DNA from: Cytophagaceae bacterium
GTDB lineage: Bacteria > Bacteroidota > Bacteroidia > Cytophagales > Spirosomataceae
NCBI GenBank assembly: GCA_947464595.1
Contig: CANHXO010000002.1
Location: forward strand, 1 to 57,607
DNA: 57,607 bases
Direction: 5' to 3'
In this document: piece by piece, positions 9,369 to 18,122 of the stretch
How positions within the stretch are numbered: the first letter of the stretch is position 1
Layout of the letters: the number at the start of each line of letters is the position of its first letter
The notes under the pieces: generated by a model
Seen by the model: only the letters and a program-made list of their open reading frames with translations
Told to the model about the DNA's origin: nothing
Databases searched by the model: none
Position numbers and translations under genes: made by a program

Positions 9369-9397
9369 AAATCCCTGATTTAATAAACCAGGGATTT
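9369..9397. terminator. Bidirectional intrinsic terminator
   Basis: AAATCCCTG pairs with CAGGGATTT around an 11-nt loop, between the convergent Crp/Fnr gene and the 9429 gene. The A-run just before it gives a U-run for - strand transcripts. Confidence 0.75.
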
Positions 9398-9428
9398 CCG
9401 ATACTCCGTGTTCTAAATTATATTATTT

Positions 9429-9695
9429 TTACTGACCCCATGCTGATAAATCAAAATAATTTTCCTCATTCTCTTGAAACCTTCCCCACCTCGCCCTAAA
9501 TTTCTCAAACTCAGTCTCATCACACGCTAATCTTAACAAAAACTGCTCTCCATTAATTAGATCTAACTGAAAAACTGCCTCACTTTGGGGATTTAAATAC
9601 ATTAAATCATAAGAAACAACGTCTTTCAATAAAACGATCTGAAATCGACTTAAATTTAAAACATAGTCTAATGTTTTGATCCTTAAGGCTTTCAT
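9429..9695 (-). CDS. Small conserved-type protein of unknown function
   Basis: An 88-residue protein starting MKALRIKTLDYVLNL. A longer frame runs upstream to 9944 but would overlap the dehydratase gene start and is lysine/phenylalanine-rich noise, so the ATG at 9695 is preferred. The body has alternating hydrophobic strands (FQIVLLKDVVSYDLMYLN, then AVFQLDLINGEQFLLRL) and an acidic C-terminus with EFEKFRARWGRFQ. I do not recognise a family. It is divergent from the pterin dehydratase and convergent with the Crp/Fnr gene. Confidence 0.55.
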   Translation of the reverse strand: MKALRIKTLDYVLNLSRFQIVLLKDVVSYDLMYLNPQSEAVFQLDLINGEQFLLRLACDETEFEKFRARWGRFQENEENYFDLSAWGQ

Positions 9696-9863
9696 AGCTC
9701 TCAAATGTAAGGGAATAAAAAATTGTAAAAATTGGGAAATCACAACTTTTTGAAAAAAAATCAAATTTTTTAACCTAAAAATCAAAATAGGATTAGATTC
9801 ATGAAAGAAATGGCTTGTTTGCATATTCAAACAATTACTTAAATTGCATAAAACAATAAAACG

Positions 9864-10094
9864 ATGTGGGATATTCAGGAAAATAAACTCTATAAAAAAT
9901 TCATATTTGCTAATTTCCTTGAGGCCATTGAATTTATAAACCAAGTAGCCAGCGTATCAGATTCACTGAATCACCATCCAAGTATTCTGATCAACTACAA
10001 TGTGGTGGAAATTTGGCTATGCACCCACGATGCAAACAATCAAATCACAAACAAAGATCACGCGCTGGCCAACCTCATTCTTGAAATCAAATGA
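9864..10094 (+). CDS. phhB: Pterin-4a-carbinolamine dehydratase
   Basis: A 76-residue protein matching 4a-hydroxytetrahydrobiopterin dehydratase (PCD/DCoH). It dehydrates 4a-hydroxy-tetrahydropterin to recycle the cofactor of aromatic amino-acid hydroxylases. Diagnostic residues are NHHP (36-39), the NVVEIWLCTH strand with His55 and the TNKDHALA end with Asp65. The usual family length is about 90-110, so this copy is compact, lacking most of the first helix/strand before FANFLEAIEFI. The ATG start is the only reasonable one. No phenylalanine hydroxylase gene is in the window. Confidence 0.85.
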   Translation: MWDIQENKLYKKFIFANFLEAIEFINQVASVSDSLNHHPSILINYNVVEIWLCTHDANNQITNKDHALANLILEIK

Positions 10095-10141
10095 AACTAT
10101 TTTACTCCAATGTAAGTTTAGTAGGCTAGCTTAATACTTCT

Positions 10142-11278
10142 TTGAATACAAAATACACCTATCAACTCTTTACCCAAAGTCACCAATTACCAGCAGGCTG
10201 GGACAAAATAGCTCAGGCAAATATTTTCCTTTCCAAAAATTACCTTGAAGTTTTAGAAACTGCTTCTCCAAGTAATGTTAACTGCCAGTATATTGGCATT
10301 TTCGATCAAGAAGAAATCATCGGAATCGCTCTTGCCCAATTCATCGATCTTTCCCATTTAGAAACCTATGGAGAACGAGATAAAAAGCTCAAAACATGGG
10401 TTAGAAATTATTTATTTAGCCGTTTTTCATCCAAACTGTTATTTATAGGTAACAATATGCTATCAGGTCAAAATGCCTTTATCGCTAAAGAAGGTGCCAT
10501 CGTTTCAGAAATTTTAAAGACACTGAAAAATGCAGTGGCCGAATTAAATCAAAATTTTACCATTCACTTGACCTCGTTTAAAGACTTCATGCCAGAGGAT
10601 TTGATCCATTTTGACCCGGCAGCCTTTAAAAAGGATTTGAAATTTTCTTCTCAACCTAACATGATTTTTGATATAAATCCTGCTTGGAACCATGAGGAAG
10701 ATTATGTAAATGATTTAACTAAAAAATATCGAGATCAATATAAAAGAAGTAGAAACAAAGCCTTCGGTATTCAAAAAAGAAAATTAAGTCTGGTGGAAAT
10801 ACTAGACCAACAAGCAATGATTCATGATTTGTATTTACACGTTGCCGTAAATGCTCCATTTAATACCTTCTACCTGCCCGAAAATCACTTTTATGTCTTA
10901 AAAGAAAAGCTAAAAGATGACTTCATGTTCTATGGCTATTTCATCGATGAGAAATTAATTGGATTCAACACCCTAATTAAAAATGGGAGAAGCTTAGATA
11001 CCTACTTTCTAGGTTACGATGAAAAAATTCAAAAAGAAAAAATGCTCTACCTCAATATGCTTTATGATATGATTGCCTGTGGCATAAGTTTGAAATTCAA
11101 AAACATTATTTTTGGTAGAACAGCCCTTGAAATAAAAAGTTCCGTAGGTGCGACAGATACTCCCATGTATGGATTTATGCGACATGGCCAGCCCTTAATC
11201 AATCATTTTCTGGGAAGTATTTTCAACTACCTGGAGCCAATAAGCTCCTGGAAAAAGCGCAGCCCATTTAAAATTTAA
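10142..11278 (+). CDS. GNAT-like (BioF2-type) acyltransferase
   Basis: A 378-residue cytoplasmic protein that looks like the GNAT/FemAB-like acetyltransferase group used in polysaccharide or peptidoglycan precursor modification. The C-terminal half has the fold signature: DLTKKYRDQYKRSRNKA (basic helix), then FYGYFIDEKLIGFNTLIKNG, YFLGYDEK and a MLYDMIACGISLKFKNIIFGR motif. Translation starts with TTG in the frame used; no in-frame ATG lies near the N-terminus. It starts 47 bp after the pterin dehydratase and may be cotranscribed. Substrate is unknown. Confidence 0.6.
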   Translation: MNTKYTYQLFTQSHQLPAGWDKIAQANIFLSKNYLEVLETASPSNVNCQYIGIFDQEEIIGIALAQFIDLSHLETYGERDKKLKTWVRNYLFSRFSSKLLFIGNNMLSGQNAFIAKEGAIVSEILKTLKNAVAELNQNFTIHLTSFKDFMPEDLIHFDPAAFKKDLKFSSQPNMIFDINPAWNHEEDYVNDLTKKYRDQYKRSRNKAFGIQKRKLSLVEILDQQAMIHDLYLHVAVNAPFNTFYLPENHFYVLKEKLKDDFMFYGYFIDEKLIGFNTLIKNGRSLDTYFLGYDEKIQKEKMLYLNMLYDMIACGISLKFKNIIFGRTALEIKSSVGATDTPMYGFMRHGQPLINHFLGSIFNYLEPISSWKKRSPFKI

Positions 11279-11289
11279 GCGTAATCCAC

Positions 11290-12672
11290 TTATTTTTTAA
11301 TAGGCATATTGGCCTGAACATTTTGTCGCCAATCTTTTAATAAACGATGTAATTCATCTCTTTTCAATGGGAATGCATCCGATAAATCATGGCGTTCACC
11401 CACGTCATCTTTTAAGTTATAAAGCTCAACTTTGGCCGTTTCAAAGTTATCGACCAACTTCCAATCACACAACCTAACTGCACCGGCCGGTCGGCCTAAT
11501 TGGTTTGAAAAATGGGGATAATGCCAAAATAGCGGCCTTGACTGATTCTTTACATCGGGCTGATTGATTACAGGCCAAATACTTATGCCATCTGTTAGAT
11601 CAGGTGATTTTTGACCCAATAAATCTAAAATTGTAGCTGTATAATCCGTATTCATGAAATAATGATCATTGACCTGTTTTGGCAAAATTTTTCCCTCCCA
11701 AAACATGATGGTTGGAATCCTGATTCCACCCTCATACACATGACCTTTCCATTTTCTGAGGCTATCATTTTGCGTAGGAATTGGCCCTAATTCCGGTAGA
11801 CCCACTCCCCCATTATCTGAAGCGAAAATGACTAAGGTGTTATTCAATAGCCCTTGCTTCTTCAAAGACTCCATAATTCTGCCTACCCCATCATCCATAC
11901 TCTCCACCATCGTCGCATAATAGGGATTGTATTTCCCTTTAAATTTTTCATATTTCTGAAAATACTTATTCAATTTTGTTGCCTTAGGTACGATGAAAAC
12001 ATGGGGTGCAGAGTAGCACATGTACATAAAAAAGGGTTTTGCGTCATTTTGCTGGCCAATAAACTCGACCGCATAATCACTTAACTTATCCGTCATATAT
12101 CGTTCACCGGTATCCTCAAAAACTTTTTGAAAGCTATTTTCAAAGATTCCATAGTTAAAATAGTCTAGCCCATTTTTACCGATCATCCTCGCATAATCAA
12201 AACCTCGATTCCAAGGAGCCAAGCTATCACCAGAACCTAAATGCCATTTTCCAATCATTCCAGTCTCGTAACCCATGGACTTTAATCGCTGAGCCAACGT
12301 GATTTCTTTTGAGCCTAAATAAGTTTTCCATGATGCAGGCAGCAATGGGGAGTCATCTTCCCTCCTATTCCCGATCAGAAAATTTGTCAATTTCAATCGA
12401 GCTGGGTGTAGTCCCGTCATAATAGCCGCTCGAGACGGAGAACATACGGTACTCGCCGCATAAGCCTGCGTGAAGCGGACCCCTGCATTCGCTAATTTAT
12501 TTAAGTTTGGTGTTTCATTATAAGGATTGCCGTAACAACCTAAATCCATATATCCTAAATCATCTGCCAAGATGAAGATAATATTAGGCTTCTTGGGATT
12601 TGAAGAGGCTTGAACATGCAAACTCCAGAAACACAAGAAAACAAACACCCATGATCTACTAATCATCATCAT
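11290..12672 (-). CDS. Exported type I sulfatase (CSPSR)
   Basis: A 460-residue arylsulfatase-superfamily enzyme that removes sulfate esters from a glycan or small molecule in the periplasm or outside the cell. A signal peptide is present (FVFLCFWSLHVQA). The metal-binding FILADDLGYMD block carries Asp37-Asp38. The formylglycine motif is CSPSR (77-81), so Cys77 must be converted by a maturation enzyme, which is not in this window. The second metal site is FASDNGG. The first codons overlap the end of the upstream phosphoesterase gene by up to 14 bp, so the two are translationally coupled. It is the last gene of the sulfatase operon. Confidence 0.92.
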   Translation of the reverse strand: MMMISRSWVFVFLCFWSLHVQASSNPKKPNIIFILADDLGYMDLGCYGNPYNETPNLNKLANAGVRFTQAYAASTVCSPSRAAIMTGLHPARLKLTNFLIGNRREDDSPLLPASWKTYLGSKEITLAQRLKSMGYETGMIGKWHLGSGDSLAPWNRGFDYARMIGKNGLDYFNYGIFENSFQKVFEDTGERYMTDKLSDYAVEFIGQQNDAKPFFMYMCYSAPHVFIVPKATKLNKYFQKYEKFKGKYNPYYATMVESMDDGVGRIMESLKKQGLLNNTLVIFASDNGGVGLPELGPIPTQNDSLRKWKGHVYEGGIRIPTIMFWEGKILPKQVNDHYFMNTDYTATILDLLGQKSPDLTDGISIWPVINQPDVKNQSRPLFWHYPHFSNQLGRPAGAVRLCDWKLVDNFETAKVELYNLKDDVGERHDLSDAFPLKRDELHRLLKDWRQNVQANMPIKK

Positions 12673-15082
12673 CTTTTTTTATGATGGGATATACAAAAGC
12701 AGCCCGAGTAGGACCAGGGAATGGTATTTTATCCCCTTTTAACCCATGCCAAAGCACCAAGTTAAATGCTACGTCATTATTCGTATCTTCTTTCTCAAAA
12801 TTAAATAATTCAGATTTTCTTTGCCACTCATTTCTAACCACATTTTTAGCGCGCAAATCTACCTCAGGTATGATGGCTTTAAAATCACTCGGCCTAGCTA
12901 CTGAATCAAAAGAACGCCACATCGGCATCGCAGCCGCATCGTACTGTGACATAGGGCTAAGTCCTAAAATGAGTTCCATAGTTCTCAACATCGAACTTGT
13001 GGAATAAGCGGTATGATCTACATAGTTGCGTTTTACAAATCCTCCTGCAAGGTAAGCAGTACTCCGATGTGCATCTACGTGATCAGCCCCATTTTGAGCA
13101 TCATCCTCTAGAATAAACACAGCCGTTTCGTTCCAAATTGGACTTTTTGATAAGGTCTCAATCAATTGCCCTACGGCTAAATCGTTATCAGCCACATGTG
13201 CATAAGGCGTAGGCCGACCAATCCGTAAACCTTCTGTATGGTCATTTCCCAAACGCAATGTATTAAACTGAGGAACTCGATTTTCCTTCACCATCGACTC
13301 AAATTCCGTTTTCCAAATCCGTAAACGCGTAGTGTCCATAATGGCTAAACTATAACTTGGGAAGGTCGGGTGAAAATGCTTGTCCAACACTGGTATTGTC
13401 GCTTTTCCATTAGTCACAAACTCGCCATAGGTTCTAAAAGTCACACCATACCGATTGCATAAGTCCCAGATATATCCATTTTTATTCAATACCACATTTT
13501 TCTCTTGATCTCCATAGATTCCTCCGCCTTTGCCGCCATAGCTAGTAGGCCAACTCTTCTCCATGTAATCTGTGGCATAAGCGCCCATCGACCATTGATG
13601 CCCATCAGCGCTGACTTCTGAATCCACATAAAAATTATCTAAAAGGACAAATTTCTCGGAAATCGCATGTTGGTTAGGGGTATATTTCCTGCCAAATAAA
13701 AGCAAGGTCGTATCCCCATTTCCACCCTTCACATCCGATAAAACCTGATCATAGGTACGGTTTTCCTTAATGACATAAAACACATATTTAATGGGTGATT
13801 TTTGTCCCATTTTCATCGGAATAGGAAATCCTGGCGCCTCTTTATCTGCCAATTCTGATTTATTAGGAGAATAAGAGGTATTTCGATAAACGGCTTTGGA
13901 ATAACTCTGCATATCTTTCTCTGTGGGGCGAGAAATGACACTCATCGTACCTTTGAATAGAGAACCGATATATTGAACCTCTTTGGGTGCATTCACATCC
14001 GCCCCATGCAAAATCACTTCTTCCCCATTTTTTATGGGACGAGGTCCATAAGGATTGGCCATTGAAGTATTTCCTTTTCCATTGCTAACCCAAATTTTAT
14101 TATTAATAAATTTCACATTAGTCGGAAACCAACCTACAGGTATAAAACCTTTTGGAACACTTTTTCCTGGAGTGGAAACATCAAAAACCGCCAAACAATT
14201 ATTATCTGCATTGGCAATAAATAAGGACTTTTTAATAGGATCTATAGCCAAACCATTCGTAGTAGAACCTGAAGGTGAGTTCGGGTACAAAGCCACATCT
14301 AAAGTTTCGATAACTTTTTTAGTCTTTAAATTGATGACCGAAACGGTATTATCGTTTGCATTGCAGACATAAAGGTGTTGGCCATTGGGGCTTACCAACA
14401 TCTCATTCGGGTTATCCCCTACTTTTATGGATGTTTTCCAAGCCAGGATAGTTAAATCAAAAACAAGCACGTGATCACAGCCCCAGCACGAAATATATAA
14501 TTCTTTGGCATCAGAACTCATTACACTCATATACGCTTCGCCATCTAAACCAAATTGCTTTTCGATTTTTTGCGTTTTGGCATCAATCACATACAGACTA
14601 CGATTGTCGCGTGTAACCACATAAATTTTTTGACGCTTAGAATCAAAGGTGATTCCAGAAGGTGCAATCCGATTAGGCCAAACGGCTCCTAAAATGATCT
14701 CGTCTTTTTTATTGAGTTTATTCTGAACAATTTCATAGCGTACTATCTTATTGTCATGCCCACCTGCCGCATATAAAAATTGGTCATCGGGACTGAAAGC
14801 CAAACCATACCAAGCTTTTGGGATAATGATAGAATCAATGACACGCTCCGATTTTACATCGATCAACATGATGCTGTGAGCACTTACACCATTATTGGTC
14901 ACCGCAAGATATTTCTTGGAATTACTGACCGCAATATTTAAGGGCAAATCTCCTAGAGCAAATGATTTTCCAGCAGGACTCAATTTCCAGCCATTGGGCA
15001 AAGAAACTGTAGATGACATTTTTTGAGCTGAAATACTAAAAATATTTCCTAAAAAAAGGAAAATGAGTAAACGAGTCTTCAT
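12659..15082 (-). CDS. YVTN beta-propeller fused to phosphoesterase
   Basis: An 807-residue exported protein (signal peptide LLIFLFLGNIFSISAQ). Residues about 35-340 are YVTN-type propeller repeats (YLAVTNNG, LYVCNANDN, LFIANADNN). Residues about 430-790 are an alkaline-phosphatase-superfamily phosphoesterase of the phospholipase C/acid phosphatase AcpA type: IKENRTYDQ (440-446), DNFYVDSEVSADGHQ and FILEDDAQNGADHVDAHRS. The catalytic domain probably hydrolyses a phosphoester; the propeller may bind substrate. It sits between sulfatases, so it may handle a phosphorylated or sulfated substrate. This two-domain arrangement is known in Bacteroidota, but its substrate is not clear to me. Confidence 0.85.
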   Translation of the reverse strand: MKTRLLIFLFLGNIFSISAQKMSSTVSLPNGWKLSPAGKSFALGDLPLNIAVSNSKKYLAVTNNGVSAHSIMLIDVKSERVIDSIIIPKAWYGLAFSPDDQFLYAAGGHDNKIVRYEIVQNKLNKKDEIILGAVWPNRIAPSGITFDSKRQKIYVVTRDNRSLYVIDAKTQKIEKQFGLDGEAYMSVMSSDAKELYISCWGCDHVLVFDLTILAWKTSIKVGDNPNEMLVSPNGQHLYVCNANDNTVSVINLKTKKVIETLDVALYPNSPSGSTTNGLAIDPIKKSLFIANADNNCLAVFDVSTPGKSVPKGFIPVGWFPTNVKFINNKIWVSNGKGNTSMANPYGPRPIKNGEEVILHGADVNAPKEVQYIGSLFKGTMSVISRPTEKDMQSYSKAVYRNTSYSPNKSELADKEAPGFPIPMKMGQKSPIKYVFYVIKENRTYDQVLSDVKGGNGDTTLLLFGRKYTPNQHAISEKFVLLDNFYVDSEVSADGHQWSMGAYATDYMEKSWPTSYGGKGGGIYGDQEKNVVLNKNGYIWDLCNRYGVTFRTYGEFVTNGKATIPVLDKHFHPTFPSYSLAIMDTTRLRIWKTEFESMVKENRVPQFNTLRLGNDHTEGLRIGRPTPYAHVADNDLAVGQLIETLSKSPIWNETAVFILEDDAQNGADHVDAHRSTAYLAGGFVKRNYVDHTAYSTSSMLRTMELILGLSPMSQYDAAAMPMWRSFDSVARPSDFKAIIPEVDLRAKNVVRNEWQRKSELFNFEKEDTNNDVAFNLVLWHGLKGDKIPFPGPTRAAFVYPIIKKDDDD

Positions 15083-15207
15083 AGGTTTATAGATTAATAA
15101 TCAAATTATTACCTCTAAAATTAAGAATTATTTACTCTTTTAAAATAAAGGATTGATTAAATAAATGGAATTCATTTAAAATAATGGTCCTGACTAATCA
15201 AATAACT

Positions 15208-16620
15208 TTATATGCGACTTTTTTCTAAAGAAGCAATTTTCTTCTCCATTTTCTGACGCATCTCCAGTAATACGGCTTTAAATTTAGGCTCATTGACCAA
15301 GTTGTTTTTTTCTAAAGGATCTTTAGATAAATCATACAACTCCTCATGATTTAAATCCTCTCGATAACGGAAATACTTCCATTTTTTAGTCCTGAATCCT
15401 TCGCTGGAGGCAATAATGTCAACTTTCCATAAATGTTCACATAAAAAATCCACACGTGATTTAGCGGGAGAAGCAGCTTTTGTATATCCAGATAAATTTA
15501 CGCCCTGCCAAGATTTTGGTTGGTTTAATCCTGCAAAACCAAAAATAGTAGGGGCAATATCGATGTTTAATACCTCATCTTCAATGACACGATGTTTCGG
15601 GTTTCTCGGATCATAAATCATCATCGGAACCCTTAATGACTTGTCATACATCAGCCATTTGTCGGCAAACTGACGCTCTCCTAAAAAATATCCATTATCA
15701 CCTAAAAAGATAATGATGGTATTTTTATCTAAACCCTTTTCCGCTAGCAGTTTACGTATTTTCCCTATTTCAAGGTCTACTCCAGATATCATTCGATAAT
15801 AGCCTTTCACGCTTTTTTGGTATTTTTCGGGCGTATCAAAACGCCAGAGCCAACGTGTATGATTTTCTCCGTTTCGAACGTAGGCAGGTTGGGCCATGAA
15901 ATCAGCATCAGAGGCCATAATCGGCGGCGGAATCACCACATCTTGATATAAATGATCTACCTCAGGCTGCCAGAAATACTGATCAACAGCCGGGTCATGG
16001 GCATGTGGCGCACTAAAACTCAAGGACAAACAAAAGGGCTTGTCGGTCGGCGCGCTAGATATAAAATCCATCGCTTTTTGCGACGTATACCGAGTTAAGT
16101 GAACAGTGTCCTTGCCTAATGTTTTGTAAAAATAGCCACGATGATCCTTGTATTTCGTGTTGCGATCGTAGTTTTCCCCTTGGTCAAACATGGTGTTAAA
16201 GGATGGATATTCTACTCCAAATTTTCCAAAAAACCCAGTATAATACCCAGCCTTTTTCAATAAAGTCGGATATGAATTATCTGCATACCCTTGCTTTAAA
16301 TTACCTTGTTGGAATGTATATAAATGGGTCCGCTCATATAAACCCGTCAAAATACTGGCTCGGCTAGCCGCACAAATAGGAGTTGTAACAAACGCATTTT
16401 TGAAATAAATCCCTTGGCTGGCCAATTTATCCATTTCTGGTGTTTTGATAATTTTATTCCCGGCGTAACCCATCGCCTCAGCGCGTTGATCATCTGTCAA
16501 AATAAAAATAATGTTGGGTTTTTTACTTTGTGAAAGGGCAACGTGAACTTGCAATAAAAAAAGCCCTGCTGTGAACAAAATAAGCAACAATGGCGTCGAT
16601 TTGATGGGAATAAGTTTCAT
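15208..16620 (-). CDS. Exported sulfatase (CAASR variant)
   Basis: A 470-residue sulfatase with a signal peptide ending near HVALSQ. The metal block FILTDDQR contains Asp43-Asp44, and the formylglycine motif is CAASR (83-87), the alanine form of C-x-[P/A]-x-R. The second metal site is FLGDNGYFLGERQFADKW. It has the features of the N-acetylglucosamine-6-sulfatase/iduronate-sulfatase side of the family, but position specificity cannot be assigned. Six bp separate it from the upstream sulfatase. A 125-bp gap follows before the phosphoesterase gene, with no gene in it. Confidence 0.92.
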   Translation of the reverse strand: MKLIPIKSTPLLLILFTAGLFLLQVHVALSQSKKPNIIFILTDDQRAEAMGYAGNKIIKTPEMDKLASQGIYFKNAFVTTPICAASRASILTGLYERTHLYTFQQGNLKQGYADNSYPTLLKKAGYYTGFFGKFGVEYPSFNTMFDQGENYDRNTKYKDHRGYFYKTLGKDTVHLTRYTSQKAMDFISSAPTDKPFCLSLSFSAPHAHDPAVDQYFWQPEVDHLYQDVVIPPPIMASDADFMAQPAYVRNGENHTRWLWRFDTPEKYQKSVKGYYRMISGVDLEIGKIRKLLAEKGLDKNTIIIFLGDNGYFLGERQFADKWLMYDKSLRVPMMIYDPRNPKHRVIEDEVLNIDIAPTIFGFAGLNQPKSWQGVNLSGYTKAASPAKSRVDFLCEHLWKVDIIASSEGFRTKKWKYFRYREDLNHEELYDLSKDPLEKNNLVNEPKFKAVLLEMRQKMEKKIASLEKSRI

Positions 16621-16626
16621 AAGTGA

Positions 16627-18111
16627 CTATTTTGAATTAGGATAACCAGATGAGGTATCTGAAATGGGCAGTCCTTGATAATTCATTTTAACGTAAGGAA
16701 CAGTCTCGTTTGCGTCGATGACATAATTCCATTTTTTAACATAGTCTAAGCCGGGCAAAAATTCATCTCGACGAATTTTTAGTTCATTCAGTAAATCACG
16801 ATCTAGTTTGTTTTGAATAGCCGCAACGGACGCTTGGCCGACCAAGTTATTGAGTTGGAATGGGTCTTTCGTCCGATCAAACAATAACCAAGGTCCTTTT
16901 AAATCACGCACATACGTATAATTTTCAGTCATTAAACCTCGATATTCCTTACCACCTTTGGAGCGAATCCACTGGCCAAAAGGTTGGACACATGAGATCA
17001 AGGTATGAGTGACATCATTTTTCTTTTTGCCTAATAAAATTTGAGAAAAATCTTTGCCTTCCACGGATTTGGGAACTTCGATACCTGTTAGGCCCAACAG
17101 CGTAGGCATGATATCGGGGGAATTCATGAGCGCTTTTGATTTTTTTCCTTGAGGGCCAAAAGCCTTCGGATAATGAATTAAAAAAGGTACACGGATACTT
17201 TCGTCATAGGGTTGTTGCTTGTTCCAAGCGCCATGAGAGCCCATTAAATCGCCATGATCTGCTGTAAAAACAATAATGGTATTCTCGTCTAAGCCCTGTT
17301 CCTTGAGCGTAGTACGCAGTTGGCCTATGCAATCATCAATCGCCGTCATGTGCGCGTAATATCCTCTAAGGTCATTTTGAACCTTCTCAACTTTATCAGC
17401 GGGTACATTATCGCGAATTGTAAAGATTTTGTTTTCATACATTTTGCGATATTTTTCGGGAGCTGTTTGGTAGGGATCATGCGGAGAACCGATGGAAAGC
17501 ACTAAAAAGAATGGATCATCTTTTTTCGTCTGACTTTTCAGGTATTGACAAACATCTTGGGTTTGTGCAATGGCATCATAGGTTTCCCAAACTTTTTTGA
17601 CCGGAGAATTCCCTTCATAATAGGCCGAATTATTGTAATCGTGCGTACATTCAAGCGCTTTCCAATAATCGAAGCCTTGTTGGCGACTTGCGGGAATATA
17701 AGAACTCCTCCCATGTCCATCCACATGCCATTTCCCTAAATAACCAGTCTGATAGCCGTTTTCTTTAAATACTTTCCCGATCGTCGTGCGGTTGGTATCT
17801 AATAAAACATCGTTCATGAAAACCCCATGGGTCAACGGGTATTGGCCAGTCAAAAAAGAAGCCCGATGCGGTGAGCATACGGGCATTCCTGAAACGGCAT
17901 GGGTCAAATTAATACTTTTGCTGGCCAATTGATCTAAATTAGGCGTCATCACATTTTTATCACCCGAATAACCAGTCGACTGAGCTCTCCACTGATCCAC
18001 TAAGATGTATAGGATATTGGGTTTTGTGTTTTTTTGGGCATAAGAATTAAAACTAAATACCCCAAAAAATAGTAAAAAAAGACCTTTAGAAAAGCATTTT
18101 ATCTGATTCAT
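16627..18111 (-). CDS. Exported sulfatase (CSPHR)
   Basis: A 494-residue sulfatase with a signal peptide ending near FSFNSYAQ. The metal block is ILVDQWRAQ, with Asp39 followed by Gln, as in choline-sulfatase/phosphonate-monoesterase-like sulfatases rather than the DD form of the other two. The formylglycine motif is CSPHR (79-83), and FTADHGDLMGSHG forms the second metal site. It lies 11 bp after SusD in the operon, so it is the enzyme most tightly tied to the transport pair. Cleaved position unknown. Confidence 0.92.
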   Translation of the reverse strand: MNQIKCFSKGLFLLFFGVFSFNSYAQKNTKPNILYILVDQWRAQSTGYSGDKNVMTPNLDQLASKSINLTHAVSGMPVCSPHRASFLTGQYPLTHGVFMNDVLLDTNRTTIGKVFKENGYQTGYLGKWHVDGHGRSSYIPASRQQGFDYWKALECTHDYNNSAYYEGNSPVKKVWETYDAIAQTQDVCQYLKSQTKKDDPFFLVLSIGSPHDPYQTAPEKYRKMYENKIFTIRDNVPADKVEKVQNDLRGYYAHMTAIDDCIGQLRTTLKEQGLDENTIIVFTADHGDLMGSHGAWNKQQPYDESIRVPFLIHYPKAFGPQGKKSKALMNSPDIMPTLLGLTGIEVPKSVEGKDFSQILLGKKKNDVTHTLISCVQPFGQWIRSKGGKEYRGLMTENYTYVRDLKGPWLLFDRTKDPFQLNNLVGQASVAAIQNKLDRDLLNELKIRRDEFLPGLDYVKKWNYVIDANETVPYVKMNYQGLPISDTSSGYPNSK

Positions 18112-18122
18112 TTTTAATAGGT

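Noticed and set aside
9429-9944. 171-residue reading of the small unknown protein
   Set aside because: The extra 83 residues would overlap the pterin dehydratase start and have the composition of an AT-rich leader; the 88-residue form is more plausible.
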